A stretch of DNA of 25,132 bases from Ignavibacteria bacterium UBA6906 (GTDB taxonomy: Bacteria > Bacteroidota > Ignavibacteria > UBA10030 > UBA6906): the NCBI GenBank assembly GCA_002451155.1, contig DKBG01000174.1:372-25503 (forward strand). Reading direction: 5' to 3'. Numbering within the stretch: the stretch's first letter is position 1; each line of letters opens with the position of its first letter. The position numbers and the translations under genes were made by a program. Shown piece after piece: positions 7,461-15,467 of the stretch. The notes beneath the pieces are model-generated. The model was not told the origin of the DNA, did not search any database, and saw nothing but the letters and a program-made list of their open reading frames with translations.

Positions 7461-9458
7461 ATGAAAGATCGCCGGGGTGGATTGCACTCTTCCGTTCGTA
7501 TGCGGTCTGCCATTCTTGCCCTCCTGCTGGCGCTCCTGACGGCGTCGAGCCTGGCCCTGCAGGCCGATCCGGGGGAGCGGAATCTCCTGACCGGAACCAT
7601 GACACAGGCTGGACTCTCCGCTGTCTTGCTCTCCGCTGACGACTGGCATCCTCTCCCGCGGGCGGCGGAGCGGCACGCATGGGAATCGCTCGACCCCCGC
7701 CTTCGCGCGGCGACCGTGACAATGGCGGAAAAGCATCTCGGCGCCGAATGGGCGACACCGAAAGCGTCGGTCTTTCTTGATTTTCAACGAAATGGCGACC
7801 GGAGCCGGTATCAGAGTATTTCGTTCGGACGGAGGAAACAACTTGCAGACCTCGTTCTGGGAGAGTGCATGGAGGGGAAAGGGAGATTCCTCGATGATAT
7901 CGCAAACGGGATCTGGACAATCTGCGAAGAAACATACTGGGGCGTCCCGGCGCACCTGAGCCTGCAGCGTCAGGGCTTCGGCCTGCCGGATGTTACGGAA
8001 CCCACGGTCGATCTTTTTGCCGCTGAAACAGGTTCCCTCCTCGCCTGGACCTACTATCTTCTCAAGGATTCTCTCGACGGTGTGTCTCCGTTGATATCAC
8101 AGCGTATTGAGATTGAAGTCAAACGGAGAATTCTTGATGTGAACCTCTCACGGAATGACTTCTGGTGGATGGGCTTCGATGAAGTGGTGAACAACTGGAA
8201 CCCCTGGATCTGCTCCAACTGGCTGACGGCGGTCCTTGTTCTTGAGCGGGACCAGGAACGCCGGGCGCAGTCTGTCCTGAAGATCATGCGAGTGCTCGAC
8301 AATTTTCTCAATCCGTATCCTGCCGATGGCGGGTGTGACGAGGGGCCGTCCTATTGGACCCGCGCGGGGGGATCCCTGTTTGACTGCCTGGAATTGCTTG
8401 CCGGCGCGTCCGGCGGGGCGATTGACATCTTCGATCGGCCTCTCATCGGGGAGATGGGCAGATATATCTCCCGTGCCTACATTACAGGCCCCTACTACGT
8501 GAACTTTGCGGACGCTCCTGCGAAAGTCGAACCTGACGCGAGCACGGTCTTCCGGTACGGGAAGAGCATTCACGACTCGACCATGGTGGGTTTCGGGGCC
8601 TTTCTTGCGCGGGAGCAACGGCTCGGGCACACACCACTCGCGGGGATGTTTGGCGTCCTCGGAAGGGTGCTGCCCGCATTGTTCACCCTCGACACGATCC
8701 TTGCAACGCGTCCGCGGGAGCTGCTGATGCGGGATACCTGGCTCCCGGATATTCAGGTGATGATGGCGCGGTCGGTCGAAGGATCGTCGGCGGGACTCTA
8801 TTGTGCTGCCAAAGGGGGGCACAACGCGGAGAGCCACAATCACAATGACGTCGGCAACTTTGTCGTCTATGCCGACGGCACGCCGGTGATTATCGACATC
8901 GGGGTCGAAACGTACACGGCAAAGACCTTCGGGAAAGACCGGTACAGTATCTGGACGATGCAGTCCGCGTACCACAATCTCCCAACAGTAAACGGCGTGA
9001 TGCAGCAGAACGGGGCGGACTATCGCGCGACGAACGTCCGGCACGCCGCCGATGACAGCACTGCGTCGCTCTCCCTTGAGCTCACCCACGCCTACCCGAA
9101 GAGAGCCGGAATCAGGTCCTGGGAGCGGACAATCACCCTCGTCCGCGGCCGGGAAGTGAGGCTCCGTGATGTCTACCAGCTGGAACATGCTGGACCTCCG
9201 GTTGAACTGACTCTGATGACCTGTTGCATTCCGGAGGTGCTTCCCAAGGGACGCGTTCGGCTCACGGCCGAAGCTCCGGGCGGGAAATCTCAACCGACCA
9301 TGATCGAGTACGACCCCGGGGTGTTTTCTGCTCGCTGCGAGCCGATCCGCCTAACGGACGAGAGGCTTCGCTCGTCATGGGGAGACCGGATCTACCGGAT
9401 CCTGCTCACCATGAAGAATACCCCTTCAAGAGGGGAGTATCTCATTCGAGTGCACTGA
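7461..9458 (+). CDS. Secreted heparinase II/III-family protein
   Basis: The protein has 665 residues with a Sec signal peptide. The hydrophobic core is LALLLALLTASSLAL and cleavage is likely after ALQA near residue 35. The middle (about 60-420) is an alpha/alpha-toroid type region with the family-like NNWNPW near residue 245. The C-terminal beta-sandwich heparinase II/III domain starts near 430 and carries H459, H461 and D463 in ESHNHNDVGNF, the histidine/metal site of polysaccharide lyases such as heparinase II and oligoalginate lyases. The likely role is beta-elimination of a uronic-acid-containing polysaccharide outside the cytoplasm; the substrate is unknown. The start at 7461 has GGGGGGAG just upstream; M14 at 7500 gives a shorter signal peptide and is possible. 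No SusC/D pair or sulfatase is nearby, so this is not a classic polysaccharide utilisation locus. Confidence 0.85.
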   Translation: MKDRRGGLHSSVRMRSAILALLLALLTASSLALQADPGERNLLTGTMTQAGLSAVLLSADDWHPLPRAAERHAWESLDPRLRAATVTMAEKHLGAEWATPKASVFLDFQRNGDRSRYQSISFGRRKQLADLVLGECMEGKGRFLDDIANGIWTICEETYWGVPAHLSLQRQGFGLPDVTEPTVDLFAAETGSLLAWTYYLLKDSLDGVSPLISQRIEIEVKRRILDVNLSRNDFWWMGFDEVVNNWNPWICSNWLTAVLVLERDQERRAQSVLKIMRVLDNFLNPYPADGGCDEGPSYWTRAGGSLFDCLELLAGASGGAIDIFDRPLIGEMGRYISRAYITGPYYVNFADAPAKVEPDASTVFRYGKSIHDSTMVGFGAFLAREQRLGHTPLAGMFGVLGRVLPALFTLDTILATRPRELLMRDTWLPDIQVMMARSVEGSSAGLYCAAKGGHNAESHNHNDVGNFVVYADGTPVIIDIGVETYTAKTFGKDRYSIWTMQSAYHNLPTVNGVMQQNGADYRATNVRHAADDSTASLSLELTHAYPKRAGIRSWERTITLVRGREVRLRDVYQLEHAGPPVELTLMTCCIPEVLPKGRVRLTAEAPGGKSQPTMIEYDPGVFSARCEPIRLTDERLRSSWGDRIYRILLTMKNTPSRGEYLIRVH

Positions 9459-9475
9459 TCGGCCGGGCGGAATGA

Positions 9476-10411
9476 ATGTCATGCAAAACGCTCGGGGGGT
9501 CTCCGCCTCCCTCTGTGAGGGTCTCTTCTGGGTTCACAATCACTGCGGGTATGAAAGAAATGTTCGGCATGTCTCTGATCGCCCGACCATGGCAGAAGGT
9601 GTGTCTGTTTGTCATGCTTGTGTACGGAATCAGCGCTCCGTTCGAGTACCTCGCAATACAGTCGGGTAGCATGGGAGGCGGGGGAGGGCTGTACGCGCTG
9701 GGGGGAATGTGGAGTCCCGCTGTTGCAGCAATGATTATGAAACTGCTATTTCGGAAGGAGACCGCTCCTTTCGGCTGGCGATGGGGCGCGTGGCGGTACC
9801 AGATCTGGAGCGTCCTTGTCCCCTTCCTTTACACTCTTCTGGCTTACGGGCTCGTCTGGAGCCTCGGTCTGGGAGACCTCCTTCCAGAAAAGATCATTCC
9901 CCGGGCGACAAGGTTCTTGCAGGGCGCGATCGTCCCCGGGCTTCTGCTTGCGCTCGGCGAGGAGATCGGGTGGCAGGGCTATATGGTGCCTGAAGTTGCG
10001 GCGCACTACGGATTTACCGCGGCAGGACTGACAAGAGGGATCGTCTGGTCAGTCTGGCATTATCCGATGATCATCGCGGGGATCTACGGGAATGAGACGC
10101 CGGTCTGGTACAATCTCGTCTGCTTCACCCTTCTCCTGACGTCCACGAGCATCATCTACGCCTGGCTGCGATTGAAGTCGGGCAGTCTATGGACTGGCGC
10201 GATCATGCATGCCAGCCACAACGGCCTCATACAGGTTCTCTTCACTCCAATCACGCTTGCGACGGGAGTGACCGCCTACTTCATCGATGAGTTCGGCGCC
10301 GCTACCGCTCTTGCCGGCTCAGTCGCTGCATACCTGTTCTGGCGGAAGAGAGCAGATCTTCCCACGATGGGGGCCGGCGCCGTCGGGAAACTTGCAGTCC
10401 GCGGACGCTGA
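9476..10411 (+). CDS. CPBP-family intramembrane metalloprotease
   Basis: This polytopic membrane protein of up to 311 residues belongs to the CAAX protease/bacteriocin-processing (Abi, PF02517-type) family. Motif 1 is E162-E163 in GEEIGWQGYMVP, motif 2 is W191xxxH195 in WSVWHYP, and motif 3 is H245xxxN249 in HASHN. These Glu and His residues would bind the catalytic metal. The usual motif 1 is EExxxR; here the Arg position is Q167. About eight hydrophobic segments are visible. Substrate and role are unknown; relatives cleave prenylated or membrane-bound peptides, or act in self-immunity. The first 25 residues are polar and look untranslated, so M26 (ATG 9551) or M32 may be the true start. The gene follows the heparinase-family stop by 17 bases and ends 18 bases from the convergent SDR gene. 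Confidence 0.85.
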   Translation: MSCKTLGGSPPPSVRVSSGFTITAGMKEMFGMSLIARPWQKVCLFVMLVYGISAPFEYLAIQSGSMGGGGGLYALGGMWSPAVAAMIMKLLFRKETAPFGWRWGAWRYQIWSVLVPFLYTLLAYGLVWSLGLGDLLPEKIIPRATRFLQGAIVPGLLLALGEEIGWQGYMVPEVAAHYGFTAAGLTRGIVWSVWHYPMIIAGIYGNETPVWYNLVCFTLLLTSTSIIYAWLRLKSGSLWTGAIMHASHNGLIQVLFTPITLATGVTAYFIDEFGAATALAGSVAAYLFWRKRADLPTMGAGAVGKLAVRGR

Positions 10412-10429
10412 CCGGCGAGGCCGCGAGGG

Positions 10430-11245
10430 TTAGCCGGGGGTGTGAAACTTCCGCTTTGTCGCTCTCTGCCTGGCGCCATACACCTCTACCAGCCAATACA
10501 TAACTCTCCCCGGAAGGAGGCGGCGGATTGCCACGCTGGCCTTGTATCGCCATCCCGGAATGCTGACCACTTTTCCCTTTGCGACGTCCCGCAGCGACTC
10601 CGCGACAACAAAGTCCGGAGAGAAAAATCCTCTGAAGAACTCTTTGCCCACCCGGTACCCGAGCCGTTCGTGAAAGTCACTCCGCGTGAAGCCCGGGCAG
10701 AGCGCCTGGACGCGCACTCCGCTTGTCTTTACCTCGAGGTGGAGGGATTCGCTGAAGCTTATCAAAAACCCTTTCACGGCGCAATAGACAGCGCTGCCGG
10801 GGGAGACCATGAACCCCGCGGTCGAGGCGACGTTGATGATCGTCCCTTCATGGCGTGCCATCATTCCCGGGAGGGCGGCGTGCGTACACCGGATGGGCGC
10901 AATCGTGTGTACCCTGATCATCGCCTCCTGCCCGTCAATCTCTTCCTCAGAGAAGTGATTGATAGTCGCACTGCCCGCGTTATTGACCAGAACGGAGAGA
11001 TCGGGGATCGTCCGGATGCGTTCCTCGAGCCTCCGGATGTCATCCGGGTTTGAGAGCTCGCCGAGCAGATACTCTGTCTTTACTCCACAGGTCCGGGCCA
11101 GGTCTTCGCAGAGTCCCTTCAGAAGGACTTCTCTTCGTCCGTGAAGGATGAGATTGTACCCGTCGCGTGCAAAGCGGCGTGCGAAGGAGGCGCCTATTCC
11201 TGATGACGCTCCGGTGATAAACGCAGTGCGTGTGTGTGGTGTCAT
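10430..11245 (-). CDS. Short-chain dehydrogenase/reductase
   Basis: This NAD(P)-dependent Rossmann-fold oxidoreductase has 271 residues. The cofactor glycine motif TGASSGIG is at 11-18, NNAG at 88-91, the catalytic Ser in NVASTAG is S141, and YxxxK is Y154/K158 (SAVYCAVKG). Basic residues after strand 2 (HGRREV) favour NADPH. In helix 4, where the fourth tetrad residue is usually Asn, the sequence is RVHTIAP, with His113 there. The ATG at 11245 is chosen because the fold begins seven residues later; the 67 upstream codons in frame run into the preceding gene and are not protein-like. It starts 16 bases after the M1 aminopeptidase stop on the same strand, so the two form an operon. Length and the ALPGMMARHEGTIINVAS stretch resemble DltE/YqjQ-like reductases; the substrate is unknown. 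Confidence 0.85.
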   Translation of the reverse strand: MTPHTRTAFITGASSGIGASFARRFARDGYNLILHGRREVLLKGLCEDLARTCGVKTEYLLGELSNPDDIRRLEERIRTIPDLSVLVNNAGSATINHFSEEEIDGQEAMIRVHTIAPIRCTHAALPGMMARHEGTIINVASTAGFMVSPGSAVYCAVKGFLISFSESLHLEVKTSGVRVQALCPGFTRSDFHERLGYRVGKEFFRGFFSPDFVVAESLRDVAKGKVVSIPGWRYKASVAIRRLLPGRVMYWLVEVYGARQRATKRKFHTPG

Positions 11246-11261
11246 TCGAGGTACGTGTCTG

Positions 11262-13295
11262 TTATCTGACAAGGACCATTTTTCCCGTCCGGACGCCTTT
11301 CTCTGTGGCGAGGCGATAGAGATATGTGCCCGAAGCCTGTGGCACGCCCCGGTCGCTTCTTCCATCCCACTGCACGGATCTGGAACCCGGCTCTTCCCGC
11401 TCATCCACAAGCGTGGCGACCTGCTGTCCGAGGGCGTTGAACACACGGAGATTCACCTGCATACGCGAGGGGAGTCTGTATACGATTACTGTCCCGGCGT
11501 TGAACGGGTTCGGATAGTTCTGCATGAGTATGATCTCCTGCGGCAGGGTGACCTCGCTGGGCAGAACCTGTTTCAGCACCCAGTCTCCCGGGTCGAGGAT
11601 GACGGAATCGGGCCGGGCGGGCAATGCGAACTGGAACACCTGACCGCTGAACTGATGCATCACCGAGATTGTCGTATCCCACCCGGCCGCCTTCATCTGG
11701 ATGTCCACGGGCATGGTGAAGAACCGTGGGTTGTCTGTCCGCGTTACCTGATCGATCGTGACGCTCGCGAAATCCTGACCGGATTCGTTCCATGTCTTCC
11801 AGGAGAACGTGTAAACGGGATACTTCTCTCCGAAGACCCATTCATCAAAGAAATACCCGAGGGACTGTCCCGAGACAGCCTCGCAGACCTGCTGGAAGTC
11901 CCGCGTTGTGGCGACTGCGAAGCGAAACCGTGGATCAGCGACGTAGGCGCGGAGTGCCCTGGAAAACGTGGAATCGCCCAGGACGTGGCGGAGCATATGA
12001 AGCACCGCGCCCCCTTTGGCATAAACCCGAGAGTTCGCGAACATGTCCCGAACGCTTGTTGTATCCTGGAGATAGAGCGTCCCTTCCGCGGAAAGGGCGT
12101 CGTTCATCTGCTCCTGCATGTGCGATCTGTACCAGGCCGGTCCGTACTGCTTCTCAAGGTAAACCGCCTCGGTGTATGTTGCGAATCCCTCGTTCAGCCA
12201 GAGCTCATGCCAGTTCGCGCAGGTAATAAGATCTCCGAACCACTGGTGGCCCAGTTCATGCGCAATCGTGATTTCGTTGAAAGTGGTGGTGGAGGTCATC
12301 GTCTGGTGCTCCATCGCGCCGCCCGCGCCGAATTCGCAGTGCCCGTACTTTTCGGCGATGAAAGGATAGAGGCCGAAGGAGTTCGAGAAGATTTCGAGCA
12401 TGTCCACTGTTTTCGGGAGGGAAGAGAGGGCAGCGCCGAGGTGCTCCGGAAGCACGTAGTTCAGGATCGGCATGGAGTCGGTTGCCGAATACCGGAACCA
12501 GTTCGTGAACTCTTCGAAATTGGTGAGGGTCACGGAGACCAGGTACGGGGCAATCGGATACCGCTCCGACCATGTGGTGGTGGCGCTGCCGTCTCCGTTG
12601 TTCACGACGGCCAGTCGCCTGCCGTTGGAGCCGACTTTGAATCGCGCGTCGCACCGAATACGAATATCGACTGAATCGGCCTTGTCCGACGGATGGTCTT
12701 TGCAGGGCCACCAGTCCCGGGCGCCGTACGGTTCGCTCAGTGACCAGACCCAGGGAACTCCGGAATGGGCGGCGAACACGAAACTTCCAAAGCCTGATTG
12801 TGAAGGAATCCCCTGGTAGAACAAAACGGCCCTGATTGTCTCGTTCTTCTGGTAGGTCCGGTCGAGAAGGATCTCCACCGCCTGGTTGTACCGTATGAAG
12901 GAAGTGCGCTTCGAGCCGGCAATGACGGAATCGACCCGCATCGGTCCGGAGAGGTCAAGGATGATTGACGAGACCGTATCGGCCAGACAGCGGGCGGTGA
13001 GGCCGGCCGATCCCTCAAGGTAGGCCGGCGTGACAGAGATGCGGAGGTCGAGTGTGTAGTACACGACGTCGATAGATGCGCTTGCCAGCGTCGCAGGTGC
13101 CGCCGGTCCTGGTGTAGGTGTCCCGGTGGATTTGAGCCGGCACCCGGCTGTTCCCGGCCACGCCGGTACCACCGCCTGCTGGGCGTCCGACAGGGCTCCA
13201 CTTCCCAGCAGTACCAGGGCCGTGAGGCATAGGCGAGTCATCATCAACCAAGATAGCAGAATCGGTTCCTCTGTGCAATCAATGTGGGTCTTCAT
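11262..13295 (-). CDS. Secreted M1-family aminopeptidase with FlgD-like/T9SS C-terminal domain
   Basis: The 677-residue zinc exopeptidase has a signal peptide (hydrophobic core LCLTALVLLGSGAL, cleavage near SDAQQA). The beta-saddle N-terminal domain covers about 70-270. The catalytic domain has GGAMEH at 325-330 (substrate amino-terminus recognition), the zinc motif HELGH at 346-350 and the third ligand E369 in WLNEGFATY. Residues 592-677 form a beta-sandwich tail that opens with QNYPNPFN and ends KMVLVR, of the type that directs proteins through type IX secretion or anchors them in FCB bacteria. A Pro/Thr/Ala-rich linker (about 57-70) follows the signal peptide. The start is uncertain: ATG 13295 gives a long acidic n-region, whereas ATG 13244 or 13241 (M18, M19) would give a more typical signal peptide. 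Likely role is extracellular peptide trimming for nutrition. The SDR gene follows on the same strand. Confidence 0.92.
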   Translation of the reverse strand: MKTHIDCTEEPILLSWLMMTRLCLTALVLLGSGALSDAQQAVVPAWPGTAGCRLKSTGTPTPGPAAPATLASASIDVVYYTLDLRISVTPAYLEGSAGLTARCLADTVSSIILDLSGPMRVDSVIAGSKRTSFIRYNQAVEILLDRTYQKNETIRAVLFYQGIPSQSGFGSFVFAAHSGVPWVWSLSEPYGARDWWPCKDHPSDKADSVDIRIRCDARFKVGSNGRRLAVVNNGDGSATTTWSERYPIAPYLVSVTLTNFEEFTNWFRYSATDSMPILNYVLPEHLGAALSSLPKTVDMLEIFSNSFGLYPFIAEKYGHCEFGAGGAMEHQTMTSTTTFNEITIAHELGHQWFGDLITCANWHELWLNEGFATYTEAVYLEKQYGPAWYRSHMQEQMNDALSAEGTLYLQDTTSVRDMFANSRVYAKGGAVLHMLRHVLGDSTFSRALRAYVADPRFRFAVATTRDFQQVCEAVSGQSLGYFFDEWVFGEKYPVYTFSWKTWNESGQDFASVTIDQVTRTDNPRFFTMPVDIQMKAAGWDTTISVMHQFSGQVFQFALPARPDSVILDPGDWVLKQVLPSEVTLPQEIILMQNYPNPFNAGTVIVYRLPSRMQVNLRVFNALGQQVATLVDEREEPGSRSVQWDGRSDRGVPQASGTYLYRLATEKGVRTGKMVLVR

Positions 13296-13525
13296 TCACC
13301 TGTGTGGCCGTTGTGACTATTTTGGGATCCTGACCTCAAACGGCATGAGGGGGAAGTGCGGAGGGGGAGAGGTCATTTGATCATCCCCCCGGGCACCCTG
13401 TGCGTCGACGGCATTGCTACGGTATTCGACTTGGCGACGGGTTGATGCTGATCGTTGATTGCTTTTTTTGACATCTGTTGGTAGCTTGTAAGGAGAAACC
13501 CCATCCAGAAACGAAGAGGAGCCCT

Positions 13526-14020
13526 ATGCTCACCAAAGAACTTGTCGACGCCCTCAATGTCCAGATCCAGAAGGAATTTGCCTCGGCATATCTCTATCTC
13601 TCCATGTCCTCCTACTGTGAGGCCCAGAATTTGCCTGGTTTCGCAAAGTGGCTCCGTATCCAGTGGCAGGAGGAGACCGAGCATGCGATGAAACTGCATG
13701 ACTACCTCCAGGCCAGAGGTGGGAGGGCGCTTCTCCATGGAATTGAGAAGCCGCCGGCTGAGTTCAAGAGCGCGTTTGACGTGTTTCAGGAAGTCCTGAA
13801 ACATGAGCAGGGGGTCACCGCTTCGATCCACGGGCTCTATGAACTTGCAGTGAAGTCAAAGGACTATGCGACGCAAGTAGAACTCCAGTGGTTCGTCAGG
13901 GAACAGGTGGAGGAGGAGAAGAATGCCACGGAGATCGTCGAGTTGATGAAACGGGTCGGCGACAGCCCCGCCATGTTACTGATGGTCGATCGTCAGCTTG
14001 GAGCCCGCGCCCGGGGATAA
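13526..14020 (+). CDS. Ferritin (non-heme, FtnA type)
   Basis: The 164-residue iron-storage protein forms a four-helix bundle that assembles into a 24-mer shell and oxidises Fe(II). All ferroxidase-centre residues match bacterial ferritin numbering: E17, E50, H53, E94, Q127 and E130. No heme-binding Met of bacterioferritin type is evident. ATG 13526 is chosen because GAAGAGGAG lies five bases before it and the helix begins at once; an in-frame ATG at 13478 would add 16 unconserved residues. The gene is divergent from the M1 peptidase, with a 230-base gap between starts. TTGACA at 13468-13473 could be a -35 element but I find no good -10. I do not see a convincing Fur box. Confidence 0.95.
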   Translation: MLTKELVDALNVQIQKEFASAYLYLSMSSYCEAQNLPGFAKWLRIQWQEETEHAMKLHDYLQARGGRALLHGIEKPPAEFKSAFDVFQEVLKHEQGVTASIHGLYELAVKSKDYATQVELQWFVREQVEEEKNATEIVELMKRVGDSPAMLLMVDRQLGARARG

Positions 14021-14037
14021 CCTGATCGCGCATTTCC

Positions 14038-14092
14038 GGGGGGACCGGCCGAGGGCGGAGCGTCCTTTGTGCAAGGTCCCCCCCTTCTTTTT
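14038..14092 (+). terminator. Rho-independent terminator of ferritin
   Basis: GGGGGGACC (14038-14046) pairs with GGTCCCCCC (14075-14083), a perfect 9-bp GC-rich stem with a 28-base loop, followed by TTCTTTTT at 14085-14092. It begins 18 bases after the ferritin stop. Confidence 0.85.
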
Positions 14093-14166
14093 CCCCGGGC
14101 CGGCATGGATGGGACTAATAGGCCGTTGGGGTTCGCGCACCCCTGGACTGAAATCCCGGAATAGAG

Positions 14167-14182
14167 GATCAGGATTCTGATC
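14167..14182. repeat. Short inverted repeat upstream of the GYD gene
   Basis: GATCAG and CTGATC flank GATT, about 74 bases before the GYD-domain gene start. It may be an operator half-site pair or chance; there is no other support. Confidence 0.2.
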
Positions 14183-14255
14183 GTTTCGTGCAGTGTGACT
14201 CTGCTGTTCAATGCTGTCTGAGCGCAGATTCTCCCCACAACTGATGGAGGCTGCC

Positions 14256-14552
14256 ATGAGCACATTCATCCTCATGACCACACTCTCCTCGCAGGGCCTT
14301 GGCGATCCGCACAAACGGGAGCACATTGGCCGTGCATGGTTTGAAACGGTGAAAACAAAGTGCCCGGAAGTGAAGTGGATCGAGCATTATGCCCTTCTCG
14401 GTCCATTTGATTTCATGGATATCTTCGAGGCGCCGAACGAAGAGGTCGCTGCAAAAGTATCCATGATCACGATGTCGCTCGGTGCAGTAAAGGCTGAGAC
14501 GTGGGCGGCCATCCCGTATCAGCGGTTCGTGAAGATCGCGTCAACCCTCTAA
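14256..14552 (+). CDS. GYD-domain protein
   Basis: The 98-residue protein has the ferredoxin-like GYD-domain (PF08734-type) pattern: the N-terminal strand MSTFILMTTLSSQG, the central YALLGPFDFMDIFEAPNEE (in place of the common LGxYD(F/V)) and the C-terminal strand with ETWAAIPY. The family is widespread and its function is unsettled; no catalytic residues are known to me. TGGAGG at 14245-14250 is a good ribosome binding site five bases before ATG 14256. In-frame upstream codons from 14211 add 15 unconserved residues and were left out. The gene stands alone between the ferritin terminator and a Mut7-C gene. The name-giving Gly-Tyr-Asp is Gly-Pro-Phe-Asp here. Confidence 0.8.
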   Translation: MSTFILMTTLSSQGLGDPHKREHIGRAWFETVKTKCPEVKWIEHYALLGPFDFMDIFEAPNEEVAAKVSMITMSLGAVKAETWAAIPYQRFVKIASTL

Positions 14553-14574
14553 TTCCCCGCCCCGGCCCGGCGGA

Positions 14575-14595
14575 GAATTGTGGGCACCGCAATTC
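14575..14595 (+). terminator. Weak hairpin after the GYD gene
   Basis: GAATTGTGG and CCGCAATTC form a nine-pair stem (one T-G wobble) around GCA, 22 bases after the GYD stop. There is no T tract, so termination is doubtful. Confidence 0.3.
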
Positions 14596-14639
14596 GTCAA
14601 CCGGTCTCTCCGTCACAGCCGGCGACGGGTCCGTAGGCA

Positions 14640-15404
14640 ATGAGCGAAGCGCGCGTTCGGTTTTATGCGGAGTTGAATGATCACCTGCCGCGCGAGGAGA
14701 GGTATGAAACGGTGACCGTGCCGTTTTGTCCGCCTCTCTCGATGGCGGATCTGATAGTCCTGCGTGGAGTTCCGACCGACGAGGTGGACCTGGTCCTTCG
14801 CAACGGGGATCCTGTCCGGTTCACGGCCCCTGTGGAAGACGGTGATCGGATCGCGGTCTACCCTGTCTTCGAGTCGTTCGACATCTCCGGTGCGGGTCCC
14901 GTTGCCGGAATGCCACTGAGGAACCCACGGTTTGTCTGCGACGTCCATCTCGGAAAGCTTGCTTCCTTCCTCCGGATGGTCGGCTTTGATACCCTCTACC
15001 GCGGAGACTACCAGGATGACGAGCTGATCCGGATTTCTCTGGACCAGCGGCGGGCGCTCCTGAGCAGGGATCGGCGGCTTCTCGCGCAGCCCGGCCTTGT
15101 ACGAAAACATGCCGTGGCATCTGAAACTCCGCTCGACCAGCTCCGGGAGGTGATTCACCGATTTGATCTCGTTGACGCAGCGCGGCCATTCTCCAGGTGC
15201 CTTCGATGCAACACGGTCCTTGCGAGCGTCCCCAGGGCTCAGGTCCTTGCTCGACTCCCGGAAAGAGTCCGCGACGCCTACGACGAATTCTTCCATTGCG
15301 GTGGCTGTGACAGAGTGTACTGGCGCGGCAGCCACTTCACGCGGATGGCCGCCGTGGTCAGCGACCTGCTCGAACGGTCGAAGTCGGAGCGGGGGAGAGG
15401 TTGA
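14640..15404 (+). CDS. Mut7-C RNase-fold protein with N-terminal ubiquitin-like domain
   Basis: The 254-residue cytoplasmic protein has three parts. Residues 1-80 form a beta-grasp, ThiS/ubiquitin-like domain (Ub-Mut7C type) ending in DGDRIAVYPVFESF. Residues 95-180 are the PIN-like Mut7-C domain with likely metal-binding acids D101 (FVCDVHLGKLASFLRMVGFD), D126/D127 and D144 (LLSRDRRLL). Residues 187-223 hold a zinc ribbon made of C187, C190, C220 and C223 (CLRC, CGGC). The family is predicted to be a ribonuclease, perhaps acting in RNA processing, but has little direct characterisation. Length and domain order are as usual for bacterial members. The APC permease gene begins 63 bases downstream; the two could be co-transcribed, though a promoter-like site lies between them. 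Confidence 0.88.
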   Translation: MSEARVRFYAELNDHLPREERYETVTVPFCPPLSMADLIVLRGVPTDEVDLVLRNGDPVRFTAPVEDGDRIAVYPVFESFDISGAGPVAGMPLRNPRFVCDVHLGKLASFLRMVGFDTLYRGDYQDDELIRISLDQRRALLSRDRRLLAQPGLVRKHAVASETPLDQLREVIHRFDLVDAARPFSRCLRCNTVLASVPRAQVLARLPERVRDAYDEFFHCGGCDRVYWRGSHFTRMAAVVSDLLERSKSERGRG

Positions 15405-15431
15405 TTTTGAGCGGTGAATGTCCAATATTTT
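15401..15431 (+). promoter_or_regulatory. Candidate promoter for the transporter/oxidoreductase operon
   Basis: TTGATT (15401-15406, overlapping the Mut7-C stop) and TATTTT (15426-15431) are 19 bases apart, ending 36 bases before the permease start. The downstream box reads TATTTTCC, close to the TATTTTCT seen before the alpha/beta hydrolase gene. Confidence 0.35.
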
Positions 15432-15467
15432 CCGAACCTCTCTCAAGCCAGGAGCTGATCCAGGGAA

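Noticed and set aside
6282..7955. 557-codon open frame on the minus strand
   Set aside because: It is antisense to the acyl-CoA ligase and heparinase-family genes, is rich in Arg, Pro, His and Asp, and shows no family motif; a typical GC-rich shadow.
11246..11446. 67-codon N-terminal extension of the SDR
   Set aside because: It overlaps the C-terminal domain of the M1 peptidase and precedes the natural start of the dinucleotide fold.
11148..12674. 508-codon open frame on the plus strand
   Set aside because: It mirrors the M1 aminopeptidase coding strand and has no recognisable domain, whereas the minus frame has full zinc-peptidase motifs.
13296..13525. Fur box upstream of ferritin
   Set aside because: No 19-bp GATAATGATAATCATTATC-like palindrome is visible.
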